DNA of 64,000 nt from assembly GCF_013745115.1 (NCBI RefSeq), contig NZ_CP051151.1, positions 930,001 to 994,000 on the forward strand. The letters are read 5' to 3'. Shown in pieces: positions 33,789-42,051 of the stretch. A program made the translations under genes and the position numbers. Every line of letters starts with the position of its first letter. Position 1 is the stretch's first letter. The notes under the pieces were generated by a model that was not told the DNA's origin, did not search any database, and saw only the letters and a program-made list of their open reading frames with translations. The DNA is from Hujiaoplasma nucleasis (GTDB lineage: Bacteria; Bacillota_I; Bacilli_A; Izemoplasmatales; Hujiaoplasmataceae).

Positions 33789-34376
33789 TTAGTGATTTTG
33801 AGGTAAGGAATTCCTTAGTTCTTGTTGAGCATCTTTATCTGTAAGATTATCTAATAGTATTTTAAATACTTCTTCTTTTGAATCTTCCTCTAAGTTAGAT
33901 AAATCTATAAAGAACACAAATCTTGCTAGCTTGCTCTTTGAGAAAAATATTCCTCCTAAATCACTTCTATAAGTAATATGTTTTATGGAGTCTAGGGAGA
34001 ATAATCTGCTTTTTTTACCTTCATAGCTAATAGTTATTTGATTTTCATCTATAATAACTTTGCGTTGTAATTTTAATTTGTTTTTATATAATTTTAGTGT
34101 TTGATTTTGTAATGCTTTTATTTGTAATTCTTCGCCTTTATAAAGTATAGCTATAGATATTAATACCGTAATGACAAATAGTAGCATAAGTGGGAGTGCA
34201 AACTTAGTAAATAAGTCTTTGAAAATTAAAGTCCAAATAAAACCAAATAGCCCTATAATCGCCAAAGTAGTAAACCCTTTTTTTGCTAACACTTTCCGAA
34301 AAGCCCAACCATATATCACATTTTCTTTCGCAACAATTTACGCTTTCCCTTTACTTAGCTGATAACTAAATTCCAT
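33789..34376 (-). pseudogene. YcxB/PH-like membrane protein with in-frame stop near the start
   Basis: From ATG 34376, which has AGGAGG 9 nt upstream, the frame reads MEFSYQLSKGKA, then an in-frame TAA (34340-34338), and continues without another stop for 182 codons. The rest has two membrane segments and a PH-like C-terminal domain (VIIDENQITISYEGKKSR). A GTG at 34319 could restart but lacks a ribosome site. It begins 14 nt after the Rhs fragment ends, so it might have been its immunity gene. Confidence 0.65.
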
Positions 34377-34389
34377 ATACATAATCCTC

Positions 34390-34989
34390 CTATAAGTTCA
34401 AATATATAATAAATGAAGCGCCAGCAGGTGCGGTAACTTTAAATATTACTGGTAATAATCCAGGAACAGTTATTGCTAAAAACCATGTTAAACCAGCTAA
34501 TGCTGCTACACCAGCAACTATTCCAACTCCTATTAAAACTTTTCTTCCTATAACGCCCCAATCAACACTTTGAACTTTTTCTTTAATATAGTTATATGCA
34601 TTGGCTGCATAATTATATGTCTTAACTGTTGCATAAGCAAATGCATATGGCACAATTCTAATTCCGTGTGTTGTTGTTACAACACCATTAGCTGTTTCAA
34701 AAGAATGACCGTAACCAAAATAAAAACCATTTTCGCTAGTGAGTCCTAATGAGAAGTTTGTTGTGCTTCTTACACCAAACAAATTAAGGATGGATGGCAT
34801 ATTGACAGTGCATACACCACCTTCACATGATGCATCCCATAGTTTATCAATTTCACCTACACTAAATTGGCTTTCAAAGAATCCAAAACCATAATCTATT
34901 TCTGGATTATAATATCTTGATTGTAAATAATACAAGCCTGTATCTTTATCATAGTAATAACCTTTATAGATAAATGGGTTAATGTTCAC
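34390..34989 (-). pseudogene. Orphan Rhs/YD-repeat C-terminal tip
   Basis: The 199-residue frame opens with the end of an Rhs core, NINPFIYKGYYYDKDTGLYY then LQSRYYNPEIDYG. A unique C-terminal domain with two membrane segments (about 148-195) follows. The upstream Rhs shell is missing: the frame meets TAG about 24 nt before the GTG. It is therefore a displaced or truncated polymorphic-toxin tip, either relic or recombination reservoir. The toxin activity is not recognisable. Confidence 0.75.
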
Positions 34990-35094
34990 TAATGTATACC
35001 CTAAGTACTACATAATATTTCAGTGCCCCTCATTGCTGGTGGTTTTTCTTTTAGAATGGGTAAAATCTTAAATAAGTTTCGGATTCACAGCCCA

Positions 35095-35277
35095 TTATAA
35101 ATCCTTTTTTTCTTTTTCTTCACAAGATTCATAAAACAACCAAATGGCAAAAATATACATAACAAAAACTAAAAAGTCAATAAACCTTGTTTTAGGGATC
35201 CACCATTCATATGCAGTTTTTTCAAACATTAATACTAATGAAATTATTGTAAAACTTGTATATCTACTTTTGGACAT
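35095..35277 (-). CDS. Small membrane protein, unknown
   Basis: This 60-residue protein has AGAGG 7 nt upstream of its start. One or two hydrophobic stretches (about 8-20 and 34-50) are followed by a charged CEEKEKKDL end. It belongs to the secreted/Rhs gene cluster. Function is unknown. Confidence 0.5.
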   Translation of the reverse strand: MSKSRYTSFTIISLVLMFEKTAYEWWIPKTRFIDFLVFVMYIFAIWLFYESCEEKEKKDL

Positions 35278-35313
35278 AATATACCTCTTTTTATTTTATA
35301 TAAATAACTAAGT

Positions 35314-36486
35314 TTAATTGACATTAAAAATTTCTATATCGTCCAGCGGAATTACAGTAAACGTACCAAAATCCGCGCCATTAAACCTTTCGACACCAGT
35401 AGTTATATCCCACAAAGTAATTTCTGTGGATCTCATCTCCGGAAGTGGATTATAATAAGTTGGCCTAAAAGTTTGAAAAGATTGCTTAAAAAGTATACCT
35501 CTATCAAAACCATTCACACCATCGGTATCAGCTGACTCTAGAATATTATTATAGCTTGAATCATATAGAGAGTCAACTATTGAATCATAAATTTCAGTTG
35601 TTGAAAACGAAATTATTCCGGCAGATAAACTACCTAATAATGAACTATAGTTTTTAACCTTATCCATGACTTCAGAAAGTAGTTTAGAACCTGATGTATA
35701 TATCAAATAAGCATATAAAGAATAGATTGTAATTTTTGCATATGGTGTTTCTAATATTTCTTGCATCCATTCTAATGAGGAGTTAATAGGATAAGTCGTA
35801 AATATTAGATCATAGTAATTCAAGGCTTCAGGACTAAAATATATCATTCTTTCTACATAAGATCGATGTCCACTAAGATTATTATAATTACTTATACTAG
35901 CTCTGAAATCATAATTCCATACTATAATACCTTGAAAATCACTTGGTAGAAAAGTAACATTATTAAATTCTACATCTTCATCCTCCGAAATAGGAACAGT
36001 CAACCTATTATCATTGAGAGTGGCGGGTCCATAATAGTCATAGTCATCAAATAGGTCATATTTATAGTTAGTGCAATTTTCTTCAACTATCGGACCTACA
36101 AAGTCAATATTACAATAGTAAGGACCCATATATTCTGTCACATCAACAGTTAAGTATTTTGTTATGGCTCTGTTTCCTGCCAAGTCAATAGCATTGTGCG
36201 CAACAATATAAGTCCCTGGAACATCATCATTCACTTCTCCACTAATAATGCAACTTAGTTGGTTTTTATTATCTGTCACAGAACAAAGAGGCGGAATGTA
36301 ATTGTCCTTCACCGCCTCTAAAGAAATACTGGTCTCACTCAAATGTATTACCGGCTTTATAGTGTCTTCATCAGGGTATGTCGTGCCTCCACCAGTTCCA
36401 TCATCAAAATGATTAACTCCCGCAAAAACACTTGTTGTAGATAATGAAACAAAAATTAACATAAATATTATAAACAATTTTTTCAT
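35314..36486 (-). CDS. Secreted protein with Ig-like domain, unknown
   Basis: This 390-residue protein has a clear signal peptide (MKKLFIIFMLIFVSLSTTSV, then FAG). A bacterial Ig-like domain of the DUF5011 kind follows at about 40-120 (CSVTDNKNQL, GTYIVAHNAIDLAGNRA), and then a unique region rich in Tyr and Asp. It has no anchor motif. No ribosome site lies close to the ATG; the nearest AAAGGAG is about 36 nt upstream. It may be a surface or toxin-associated protein. Confidence 0.7.
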   Translation of the reverse strand: MKKLFIIFMLIFVSLSTTSVFAGVNHFDDGTGGGTTYPDEDTIKPVIHLSETSISLEAVKDNYIPPLCSVTDNKNQLSCIISGEVNDDVPGTYIVAHNAIDLAGNRAITKYLTVDVTEYMGPYYCNIDFVGPIVEENCTNYKYDLFDDYDYYGPATLNDNRLTVPISEDEDVEFNNVTFLPSDFQGIIVWNYDFRASISNYNNLSGHRSYVERMIYFSPEALNYYDLIFTTYPINSSLEWMQEILETPYAKITIYSLYAYLIYTSGSKLLSEVMDKVKNYSSLLGSLSAGIISFSTTEIYDSIVDSLYDSSYNNILESADTDGVNGFDRGILFKQSFQTFRPTYYNPLPEMRSTEITLWDITTGVERFNGADFGTFTVIPLDDIEIFNVN

Positions 36487-36534
36487 TTTTACTATTATAT
36501 ACTAATTTTTTTAAGTATATTTCTCCTTTCATAA

Positions 36535-36591
36535 TTATTTTAATACTTTTACTTGCATGTTTGGTTCATATGATACTGAATATACTGGCAT
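36535..36591 (-). CDS. Possible 18-residue peptide ORF
   Basis: The frame MPVYSVSYEPNMQVKVLK is preceded by GGGGGGAGT 5 nt before its ATG, the best ribosome site of the local cluster. It has no signal peptide. It lies 15 nt after the 102-residue gene and before the secreted protein. Evidence rests on the ribosome site alone. Confidence 0.35.
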   Translation of the reverse strand: MPVYSVSYEPNMQVKVLK

Positions 36592-36606
36592 TTTTACTCC
36601 CCCCTT

Positions 36607-36915
36607 TCAATTATAATTATTGAGTTGTTCTTTTAACTCTTTTAGAATTTCATAACTTTTATAATGTGCATCCTTTGAAACAACATAATCACTAGATTCT
36701 ATTACATCAATTTTCTTTGAATACCAGTCCACTAAATAACTGACTAATTTTTCAAGTAATTGTTTGTCACTAGGATATTCAATACTCAATATTTGTTTTG
36801 CATAGCTTTTAATAAAATTATCATTTGTGTATTGAATAATAGTTTGCGATATACCTTCTAATTCAATTCTTATGATTTCTTCAATATTCATTTGTTTTTT
36901 TAAATGAAAAATCAA
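36607..36915 (-). CDS. Unknown helical protein
   Basis: This protein of up to 102 residues is helix-rich and charged (EEIIRIELEGISQTIIQYT and EILKELKEQLNNYN), with no recognised family. The start is uncertain: TTG at 36915 or ATG at 36891, and neither has a good ribosome site. It lies just beyond the terminator of the exported-peptide gene. Confidence 0.5.
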   Translation of the reverse strand: MIFHLKKQMNIEEIIRIELEGISQTIIQYTNDNFIKSYAKQILSIEYPSDKQLLEKLVSYLVDWYSKKIDVIESSDYVVSKDAHYKSYEILKELKEQLNNYN

Positions 36916-36924
36916 AAGCGAAAA

Positions 36925-36942
36925 CGTAGATAAATATCTACG
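36925..36942 (-). terminator. Hairpin terminator after the exported-peptide gene
   Basis: CGTAGATA and TATCTACG face each other across two bases and are followed by TTTT on the minus strand. It separates the 44-residue peptide gene from the rest of the cluster. Confidence 0.65.
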
Positions 36943-36963
36943 GTTTTCTTACTTACTCCTAAT

Positions 36964-37098
36964 CTATTGTGATCCGATATCTACTTCTTCATAATCAATA
37001 TCATCAAAACCATCAGCTTGTATAGTAATTTGATTCGAAAAAGCAAAAGCGAAAAAACTAAAGAATAAGATTGCAAGTATCGCTATTCTCTTTTTCAT
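36964..37098 (-). CDS. 44-residue exported peptide, candidate signalling pro-peptide
   Basis: ATG 37098 has a perfect GGAGG 5 nt upstream. The product starts MKKRIAILAILFFSFFAFAF, a Sec-type signal peptide, and ends with an acidic tail (QADGFDDIDYEEVDIGSQ). It is divergent from an HTH/TPR regulator, 87 bp apart, with a palindrome in the shared promoter. That is the layout of PlcR-PapR and related RRNPP cell-cell signalling pairs. The acidic tail differs from the hydrophobic peptides of many such systems. A bacteriocin or small secreted factor is an alternative. Confidence 0.6.
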   Translation of the reverse strand: MKKRIAILAILFFSFFAFAFSNQITIQADGFDDIDYEEVDIGSQ

Positions 37099-37100
37099 TT

Positions 37101-37139
37101 TTGCCTCCTTGTGAGTTTATGTTATAATATAAACATAAA
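37101..37139. promoter_or_regulatory. Divergent promoter with 8-bp-arm palindrome
   Basis: TTTATGTT (37116-37123) and AACATAAA (37132-37139) form a perfect palindrome with an 8-bp centre. The plus-strand TATAAT (37123-37128) lies inside it, with TTGCCT (37101-37106) as -35. On the minus strand TATATT or TATAAC is available but no -35 box is seen, as expected for an activated promoter. The TATG-N12-CATA form recalls, but does not equal, the PlcR box. Confidence 0.65.
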
Positions 37140-37185
37140 TTCGCATAGGACCTGAGAGTTCCGTTTTTCAAAAAGTGAGGTAGCC

Positions 37186-38127
37186 ATGGATAGGATAAGA
37201 CAACAATATATGTTTCACCTAGACAATATTAGACTCAAAAAAAACATCACAATAAAGGAACTCTGTGATGGCATATGCGACGATCGTCAATATAGAAAAT
37301 ACAGAAGCGGAGATAATAATATAAGTGACATTAGACTTCTTGAGTTCTGTGAAAAATTAGGAATTAGCTCTAGAGATTTTTATTACACATTAAATGAAAA
37401 AGATGAATATGATTTTAATCTTCTTAAAGAACTTTATAATTTAATTGTAAATCATAAGTTCTCTGATGCGAAGAAAATCCTAGACAAAGGATTTAAATAT
37501 TCATACTTAACTATTCAAAATAAACGACTACTAGAATATTGTAAGATAAGATTTTTCTATACACAAAAAGAATACAAAGGTGACCAAGCAGTAGAAGAGA
37601 TCAGTAAGAACATTAACATTCAAGAATGTTGTAAGAAAGAAATTTTTGATTTTGTGGATGTGTTATTCTTTCTATTGTTAGCAGAAATCCAAGTAAAGAC
37701 AGAGAAGGTTCAAGCTTTAAATCAGTTAATTAAAATTCTAAATAATCCAAACCACTTATATTTAAGTCCGGAAAAAAGGGATTTGATAGCCCCTATATAT
37801 TCAAATGTATCTATAATGCTTGGAAAACTTAATAGGTTCAATGACCTACTAAGGATTAACTCTTTAGGCATTGAATACTGTATTAAGAATTCCTTCTCAA
37901 AATCACTGACAAAATTATATCAGACAAGAGCTTTAGCTTTATATAAACTTGAAAGGTTCTCAGAAGCTGATGAATTCATAGCAAAATCCTTATCTAATTC
38001 AATATCCATAGAAAGTATTGAAGCAAACCATAAACTTTTCAAGCAACTTGTTAAGGATTTTAATAAAAATCCATTTGAAGTCCTCAATGAATATTTCATA
38101 AGAAAAAAAGAAGAAATCAATATGTGA
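37186..38127 (+). CDS. HTH-TPR regulator, RRNPP-like (Rgg/PlcR type)
   Basis: This 313-residue protein has a degenerate XRE-type HTH in residues 5-65 (ITIKELCDGICDDRQYRKYR then SGDNNISDIRLLEFCEKLGI). About 230 residues of helical hairpins follow, with TPR-like repeats (for example KLYQTRALALYKLERFSEAD near 245). This is the architecture and size of Rgg, PlcR and PrgX peptide receptors. It starts at ATG with GAGG upstream and is followed by a strong terminator. Binding of the palindrome and of the exported peptide is inferred. Confidence 0.75.
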   Translation: MDRIRQQYMFHLDNIRLKKNITIKELCDGICDDRQYRKYRSGDNNISDIRLLEFCEKLGISSRDFYYTLNEKDEYDFNLLKELYNLIVNHKFSDAKKILDKGFKYSYLTIQNKRLLEYCKIRFFYTQKEYKGDQAVEEISKNINIQECCKKEIFDFVDVLFFLLLAEIQVKTEKVQALNQLIKILNNPNHLYLSPEKRDLIAPIYSNVSIMLGKLNRFNDLLRINSLGIEYCIKNSFSKSLTKLYQTRALALYKLERFSEADEFIAKSLSNSISIESIEANHKLFKQLVKDFNKNPFEVLNEYFIRKKEEINM

Positions 38128-38139
38128 TTTCTTCTTTTT
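38108..38139. terminator. Bidirectional intrinsic terminator
   Basis: A 12-bp stem (38108-38119 with 38125-38136) with a 5-nt loop lies between T- and A-runs. It overlaps the regulator stop and also follows the minus-strand operon ending at 38152. Confidence 0.88.
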
Positions 38140-38151
38140 GAATGAAGTTAG

Positions 38152-38937
38152 CTAAATTTCAGAACTAACCATATGTTTTGAGTTATATTGAATTGTTTCT
38201 ATGCTTAACTTATTCAATTCATAAATGATAACTTTTGGTAAGTCTTGCTTCTTCCTATCAGAAAGTTCAAAATAACTAAATGGCTTATACCATATCAGAT
38301 AATCTGCATTACTATTCTTAATTGCCTCAACCATTATTTTATCAGCCCAAAAACAATGTGGCTTTCCTAGCAATGTTGTTCCTAACTCAACATTAATTTT
38401 TTCATGACTATACTCTTCAAAGTATATCCCTGAAGATTCATCTAGAACAAAAAATATTAATTTATATCCTGGATGATTCTTTTTGTAATAAGTGACTTTC
38501 TTTGCATGCTTTGAGATAACTCTATTAAAATTTTCTCTATATCTAGTAAAGTTATGATCTTCTTCTAAAGGCAATCCACTATCACCAAAGAGAAAAACTT
38601 GTTTTAGATTAGGAAAGTTACCTTCTACACCCAAATCCCTTAATTGTCTTAACATTTTGTTTTCCTTAGCCTTTGTTACATGAGTCTTACCTTTATTGGT
38701 TGCTTGGTCATCAAATCTCATGACTTCCATCATTAGTTTTAAATCATCATTGTAAAAATCTGGTGGAGGATCTGATTTTAAAGAACTATTTTCCCATGTT
38801 TTCCAGATATCTTCATCATTAGTCGCTTGAAAAATATCCCATACATCATCAGATTCAGGGAATGCTAGTGGACGATTATCATGACAGCGGTAATAATCTA
38901 GAATATTTTCTTCGTTATCAAAAGTAAACTTTCTCAT
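38152..38937 (-). CDS. Unknown protein in Pycsar-type operon
   Basis: I do not recognise this 261-residue soluble protein. It is rich in charged and aromatic residues, with no signal peptide or membrane segment. Notable strings are HDNRPLAFPESDDVWDIFQ at the start, KLIFFVLDESSGIYFEEY near 165 and ADYLIWYKPFSYFELSDR near 215. It begins 6 nt after the PycTM-like gene, so it is almost certainly cotranscribed with the cyclase-effector pair. It may be an accessory or second effector. Confidence 0.6.
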   Translation of the reverse strand: MRKFTFDNEENILDYYRCHDNRPLAFPESDDVWDIFQATNDEDIWKTWENSSLKSDPPPDFYNDDLKLMMEVMRFDDQATNKGKTHVTKAKENKMLRQLRDLGVEGNFPNLKQVFLFGDSGLPLEEDHNFTRYRENFNRVISKHAKKVTYYKKNHPGYKLIFFVLDESSGIYFEEYSHEKINVELGTTLLGKPHCFWADKIMVEAIKNSNADYLIWYKPFSYFELSDRKKQDLPKVIIYELNKLSIETIQYNSKHMVSSEI

Positions 38938-38943
38938 TCTACT

Positions 38944-39468
38944 TTAACCCGCTAGTAACATTAAGACAATAGTCAAAGGTATTAGTGCTATACCATACTT
39001 CAAAGCATCATTAAAATATCTCATTTTACTTATAGCAATCTTTGAGTTGATTGATATTTGAGAGAGAATCATTTCACGGGCTTTTTTTTCATCAACTTCC
39101 TTAGTTTCTTTAATAAAATCTTCATCATCCATTTCTGCAATTGATACAAAAGAGAATAGATTATCAGAAAAAATATCAACATTCTTTGTTCTTGCTATAA
39201 AAACAGATACTAAATTGAAGATTGTCAATCCAAGAATCACTAAATATGCCAAACCAAATACAATAACTATTGTAATTAGAGGTATACTTCCATTAACCAA
39301 TAATTCAGATAGTTTTCCATATGTACTAGCAGATAAGCCAACAATCAATCCAATAAATGCTACTAAAATAGAAGTTTTACTATCAGCTGCTCTTATCCAT
39401 GAGTTTACTATCTCGAGCATTCTTAATGAAGTTTCCTTATCAAATACATTCTCTACTCTATTTCCCAT
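38944..39468 (-). CDS. pycTM: PycTM-like membrane effector (Pycsar)
   Basis: Pycsar effectors sense a cyclic pyrimidine nucleotide made by a phage-triggered cyclase and damage the membrane. This 174-residue protein has the family pattern LEIVNSWIRAADSKTSILVA at about 17-36, membrane segments near 30-50 and 62-88, a cytosolic linker, and a C-terminal hydrophobic segment (152-172). It overlaps the cyclase gene by 16 nt, with AAGGAGG inside it. The family call rests on motif and context. Confidence 0.75.
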   Translation of the reverse strand: MGNRVENVFDKETSLRMLEIVNSWIRAADSKTSILVAFIGLIVGLSASTYGKLSELLVNGSIPLITIVIVFGLAYLVILGLTIFNLVSVFIARTKNVDIFSDNLFSFVSIAEMDDEDFIKETKEVDEKKAREMILSQISINSKIAISKMRYFNDALKYGIALIPLTIVLMLLAG

Positions 39469-40127
39469 GTTGCCTCCTTTATAATATATGTGTTTGGCAT
39501 GCTTGTTTGATATGGTTCACAGTACTCTTTAAACTTCTTATTTAAATGATCATATGTTTTAGAGTCAATTATTACTTGATTCTTTTCAGCTAATCCACAA
39601 AATTTTGATGCATAGTTTGTAATATCGCTCGGATAGGCCACTTCGCTACCATTATCAGTAGTTAATCTTGTTACATATACATGACCCGTACGAATCCCTA
39701 TTCCGCAACTTATTTCCCACTCTTTACTCAACAACGGATTCATCGATTCAGCTATATAAGTATGAATACTGAGTGCAGTATAAACTGCTCGTTGTCCTGA
39801 ATTTCCAGTTGAATCATTCGTAAAAGCACATAAAATGCCATCACCAACAATTTGTAAAATCATACCATTATTTTCATTAATCGCTTTCTTACAAAGTTTG
39901 GTATACATTTGATATATTTTTACCATTGTTTTTCGCCCAACTGTACTAGATAGAACTGTTGAACTTCTTATATCTATAAACATCAAGGATGTTTCAATAT
40001 TATATACTTTTTTACCACTTGGAATCTGATTTCGGTCCAAAAATCCGTTCTGATTAGTAACTTCAATCTTTCTGTCATAGATTTGTTTTAATTCATTTTT
40101 TAAAGAATCTAATTCATTCTGTTTCAT
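39453..40127 (-). CDS. pycC: Class III nucleotide cyclase, PycC-like (Pycsar)
   Basis: This 224-residue single-domain class III cyclase has both metal-binding aspartates (LMFIDIRSSTVLS near residue 48 and QIVGDGILCAF near 92) and an IGIRTGHVYV segment near 140. Stand-alone cyclases of this size next to a PycTM gene define Pycsar anti-phage systems, which make cCMP or cUMP. Which base is used cannot be read here. It lies 17 nt after a multi-TM gene and has a GGAGG site. Confidence 0.82.
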   Translation of the reverse strand: MKQNELDSLKNELKQIYDRKIEVTNQNGFLDRNQIPSGKKVYNIETSLMFIDIRSSTVLSSTVGRKTMVKIYQMYTKLCKKAINENNGMILQIVGDGILCAFTNDSTGNSGQRAVYTALSIHTYIAESMNPLLSKEWEISCGIGIRTGHVYVTRLTTDNGSEVAYPSDITNYASKFCGLAEKNQVIIDSKTYDHLNKKFKEYCEPYQTSMPNTYIIKEATWEIE

Positions 40128-40144
40128 AATAACCTCCTTTACTA

Positions 40145-41116
40145 TTAACGACTGCTAGTTCTTTTTCTAGGTCGTCTTACAACTATATTTGTAGATTTCT
40201 TAAAGTTATTTATTGTATAAAGAAACAGTGGAATAAATACTGAAGTTATTATCCATTTAACAACTCCAAGAGTTTGCAAATACATCGTTCTTTCTATTTC
40301 GGTCATAAAACTTAAGTCATAATCAGTTATATACAATATTCCAAAAAAACAAGAAGCAATAAATATAAATAATAACTGATGTAACCTAATTATTTTATGA
40401 TTACTCGTATTCTTTGTAAAAATATTTTTTATACGAATAACCAGTGCAAAAATGTTTGTAATCAGTAATGCATAAAATAACATTGGAATGATGATTGAAA
40501 GCAAGTTGTTAAGTGTGATATCCCACTCAAAAGGTACCAAAACCATACTATTTACTTCTAATGGATACCCAAAAGCAGCTAGAAAAACTAGCAAACTTAG
40601 CATAGAAAATTGTATTGCATCCATAATTAATATTCTTTGTTGCCTCTTCTTGTCAACTTTAGCTAGCCTTAGTAAGCCAAAACCTAAGAGAAACATAATT
40701 ATTTTAAAAGCAAATAGAAATAAAACTGCATATAATAGTCCAAAGTAAATTGCTATAAGAGTTGTTCCCCATATGCTTGCAGTGGGAATTCCTATGCACA
40801 ATATAATAATTGCTAATCCAATACCAATCAATATTATTGCACCAATTAAATTAAGAGCAAATAATAGCAAATCTAAAACGCAATCCCATATTCTTTGTAA
40901 TAAACTGCGCTTCTTTTCTTGTGTCTCTTCAGTACCTTCATTTAGATCTTCTACTAGCTCTTGTTTCTTATTTTTCTCTGGAACTGAATTTTTAATTTTC
41001 TGAATAAAATCTTTAAAACTCGATATTTTAAATACTCTCAAATAGAATTTTACATTACCAATAAATAAAAGGACAAAATCTATTGATATTAAAACAATTA
41101 ATCCTACGTTCAACAT
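40145..41116 (-). CDS. Multi-TM membrane protein of the Pycsar-type operon
   Basis: This 323-residue protein has one N-terminal membrane segment, a charged cytosolic loop (about 30-75, QELVEDLNEGTEETQEKKRS), then six or so further segments and a basic tail (VVRRPRKRTSSR). No family is recognised. It is the first gene of the operon and lies 17 nt before the cyclase. It could be a sensor, a second membrane effector or unrelated. A GAGGTG ribosome site is present. Confidence 0.65.
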   Translation of the reverse strand: MLNVGLIVLISIDFVLLFIGNVKFYLRVFKISSFKDFIQKIKNSVPEKNKKQELVEDLNEGTEETQEKKRSLLQRIWDCVLDLLLFALNLIGAIILIGIGLAIIILCIGIPTASIWGTTLIAIYFGLLYAVLFLFAFKIIMFLLGFGLLRLAKVDKKRQQRILIMDAIQFSMLSLLVFLAAFGYPLEVNSMVLVPFEWDITLNNLLSIIIPMLFYALLITNIFALVIRIKNIFTKNTSNHKIIRLHQLLFIFIASCFFGILYITDYDLSFMTEIERTMYLQTLGVVKWIITSVFIPLFLYTINNFKKSTNIVVRRPRKRTSSR

Positions 41117-41142
41117 ACTCTACACCTCGTTCACTAAACTCG

Positions 41143-41610
41143 TTATCGTTTTTCTTTAATCTCATCAGGCACAATTGTTTTAACTCCAAAATGTTCTTGC
41201 ATCATCTGATGTGCAAAGCTAATTGCATCGATTTCAATATCTTGAATCAAATACTCTTTATCCTTAGTTTTATCACCAGAAGGTGTATGATATTGATTAA
41301 AATCACTTTTCCATAATTCTATTGTATTGTTACTAATGATTTCAGTCCCTTTGTAGTTACCTTTAATCATCTGGTACTGAAACGCATGCCTTGACTCATG
41401 AAAACAAGTGATCATAATCTCCATATTATTCTTAACACTTTCAATCCAATTCTCATTAAAGGCGATGATGTAATCTTCTTTTTGGAATATTGCATTAATG
41501 CCTTTTTTATCTAGTAACTCGTTATTAAAATAACGCACTTCAGGCGTCTTAATCTGTAATATCTTAGATGCAATCTTAACGCCCATCATAGCTAATTCAA
41601 AATTATCCAT
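41143..41610 (-). CDS. M78-like (ImmA/IrrE-type) metalloprotein
   Basis: This 155-residue protein has HESRH (HExxH) near residue 90, within MITCFHESRHAFQYQM, and a downstream IQDIEIDAISFAHQM with a likely third ligand. That matches small gluzincin-like or M78 phage peptidases. It lies beyond the phage late-gene terminator and has an extended -10 (TGATATACT) upstream. It may be a lysogenic-conversion gene. The cleavage target is unknown. Confidence 0.7.
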   Translation of the reverse strand: MDNFELAMMGVKIASKILQIKTPEVRYFNNELLDKKGINAIFQKEDYIIAFNENWIESVKNNMEIMITCFHESRHAFQYQMIKGNYKGTEIISNNTIELWKSDFNQYHTPSGDKTKDKEYLIQDIEIDAISFAHQMMQEHFGVKTIVPDEIKEKR

Positions 41611-41676
41611 CTGTACCCCCTAAGTTGCCTAATTTAATATAAGTATATCATGATAAAGTTGCTTTTAAAATACGAA

Positions 41677-41710
41677 AAGCCATATTCATTTTAATAACTG
41701 AATATGGCTT
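41677..41710. terminator. Terminator ending the phage late operon
   Basis: A 12-bp perfect stem (41677-41688 with 41699-41710) with a 10-nt loop has T-runs for both strands. Confidence 0.88.
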
Positions 41711-41733
41711 TTTTCTATCTATTTACTTTTAAT

Positions 41734-41991
41734 TTATTTTTTGGTGTTTATAAATGTGACTTTTTCTGCAACTATCCTTAGAATGTCGTCATCGATATTT
41801 AAGGATGCTTTAACTCCAATGATCGCTCCTTCAATTAGATATTCAAGAACGTTGTCCATCAATATCTCATTTAACTTAACAGGAATCAAATCAGAATCTT
41901 TATTATTGGCTCTATTGATATGAACCAGAACAATACCTGCTTGTTTATCTAGCTTAGATACTTTTCCAACTAAAACAACTTGGTTTAACAT
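41734..41991 (-). CDS. SSB-like OB-fold protein
   Basis: This protein of about 85 residues starts MLNQVVLVGKVSKL, the typical opening of single-stranded DNA-binding proteins, and ends after the OB-fold without the acidic C-terminal tail. The start at 41991 has AGGAGG. It is the last gene of the phage late transcript, an unusual place for an SSB. Confidence 0.65.
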   Translation of the reverse strand: MLNQVVLVGKVSKLDKQAGIVLVHINRANNKDSDLIPVKLNEILMDNVLEYLIEGAIIGVKASLNIDDDILRIVAEKVTFINTKK

Positions 41992-42051
41992 AATTTCCTC
42001 CTCAGTTTTCTTGTGATACATGTTACCTAAATATAGGACTTATATCAAGCA

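Noticed and set aside
30921-38127. Prophage attachment site at tRNA-Lys
   Set aside because: The tRNA 3' end points away from the prophage and no second copy of its 3' sequence is seen in the window. The left prophage boundary remains undefined.
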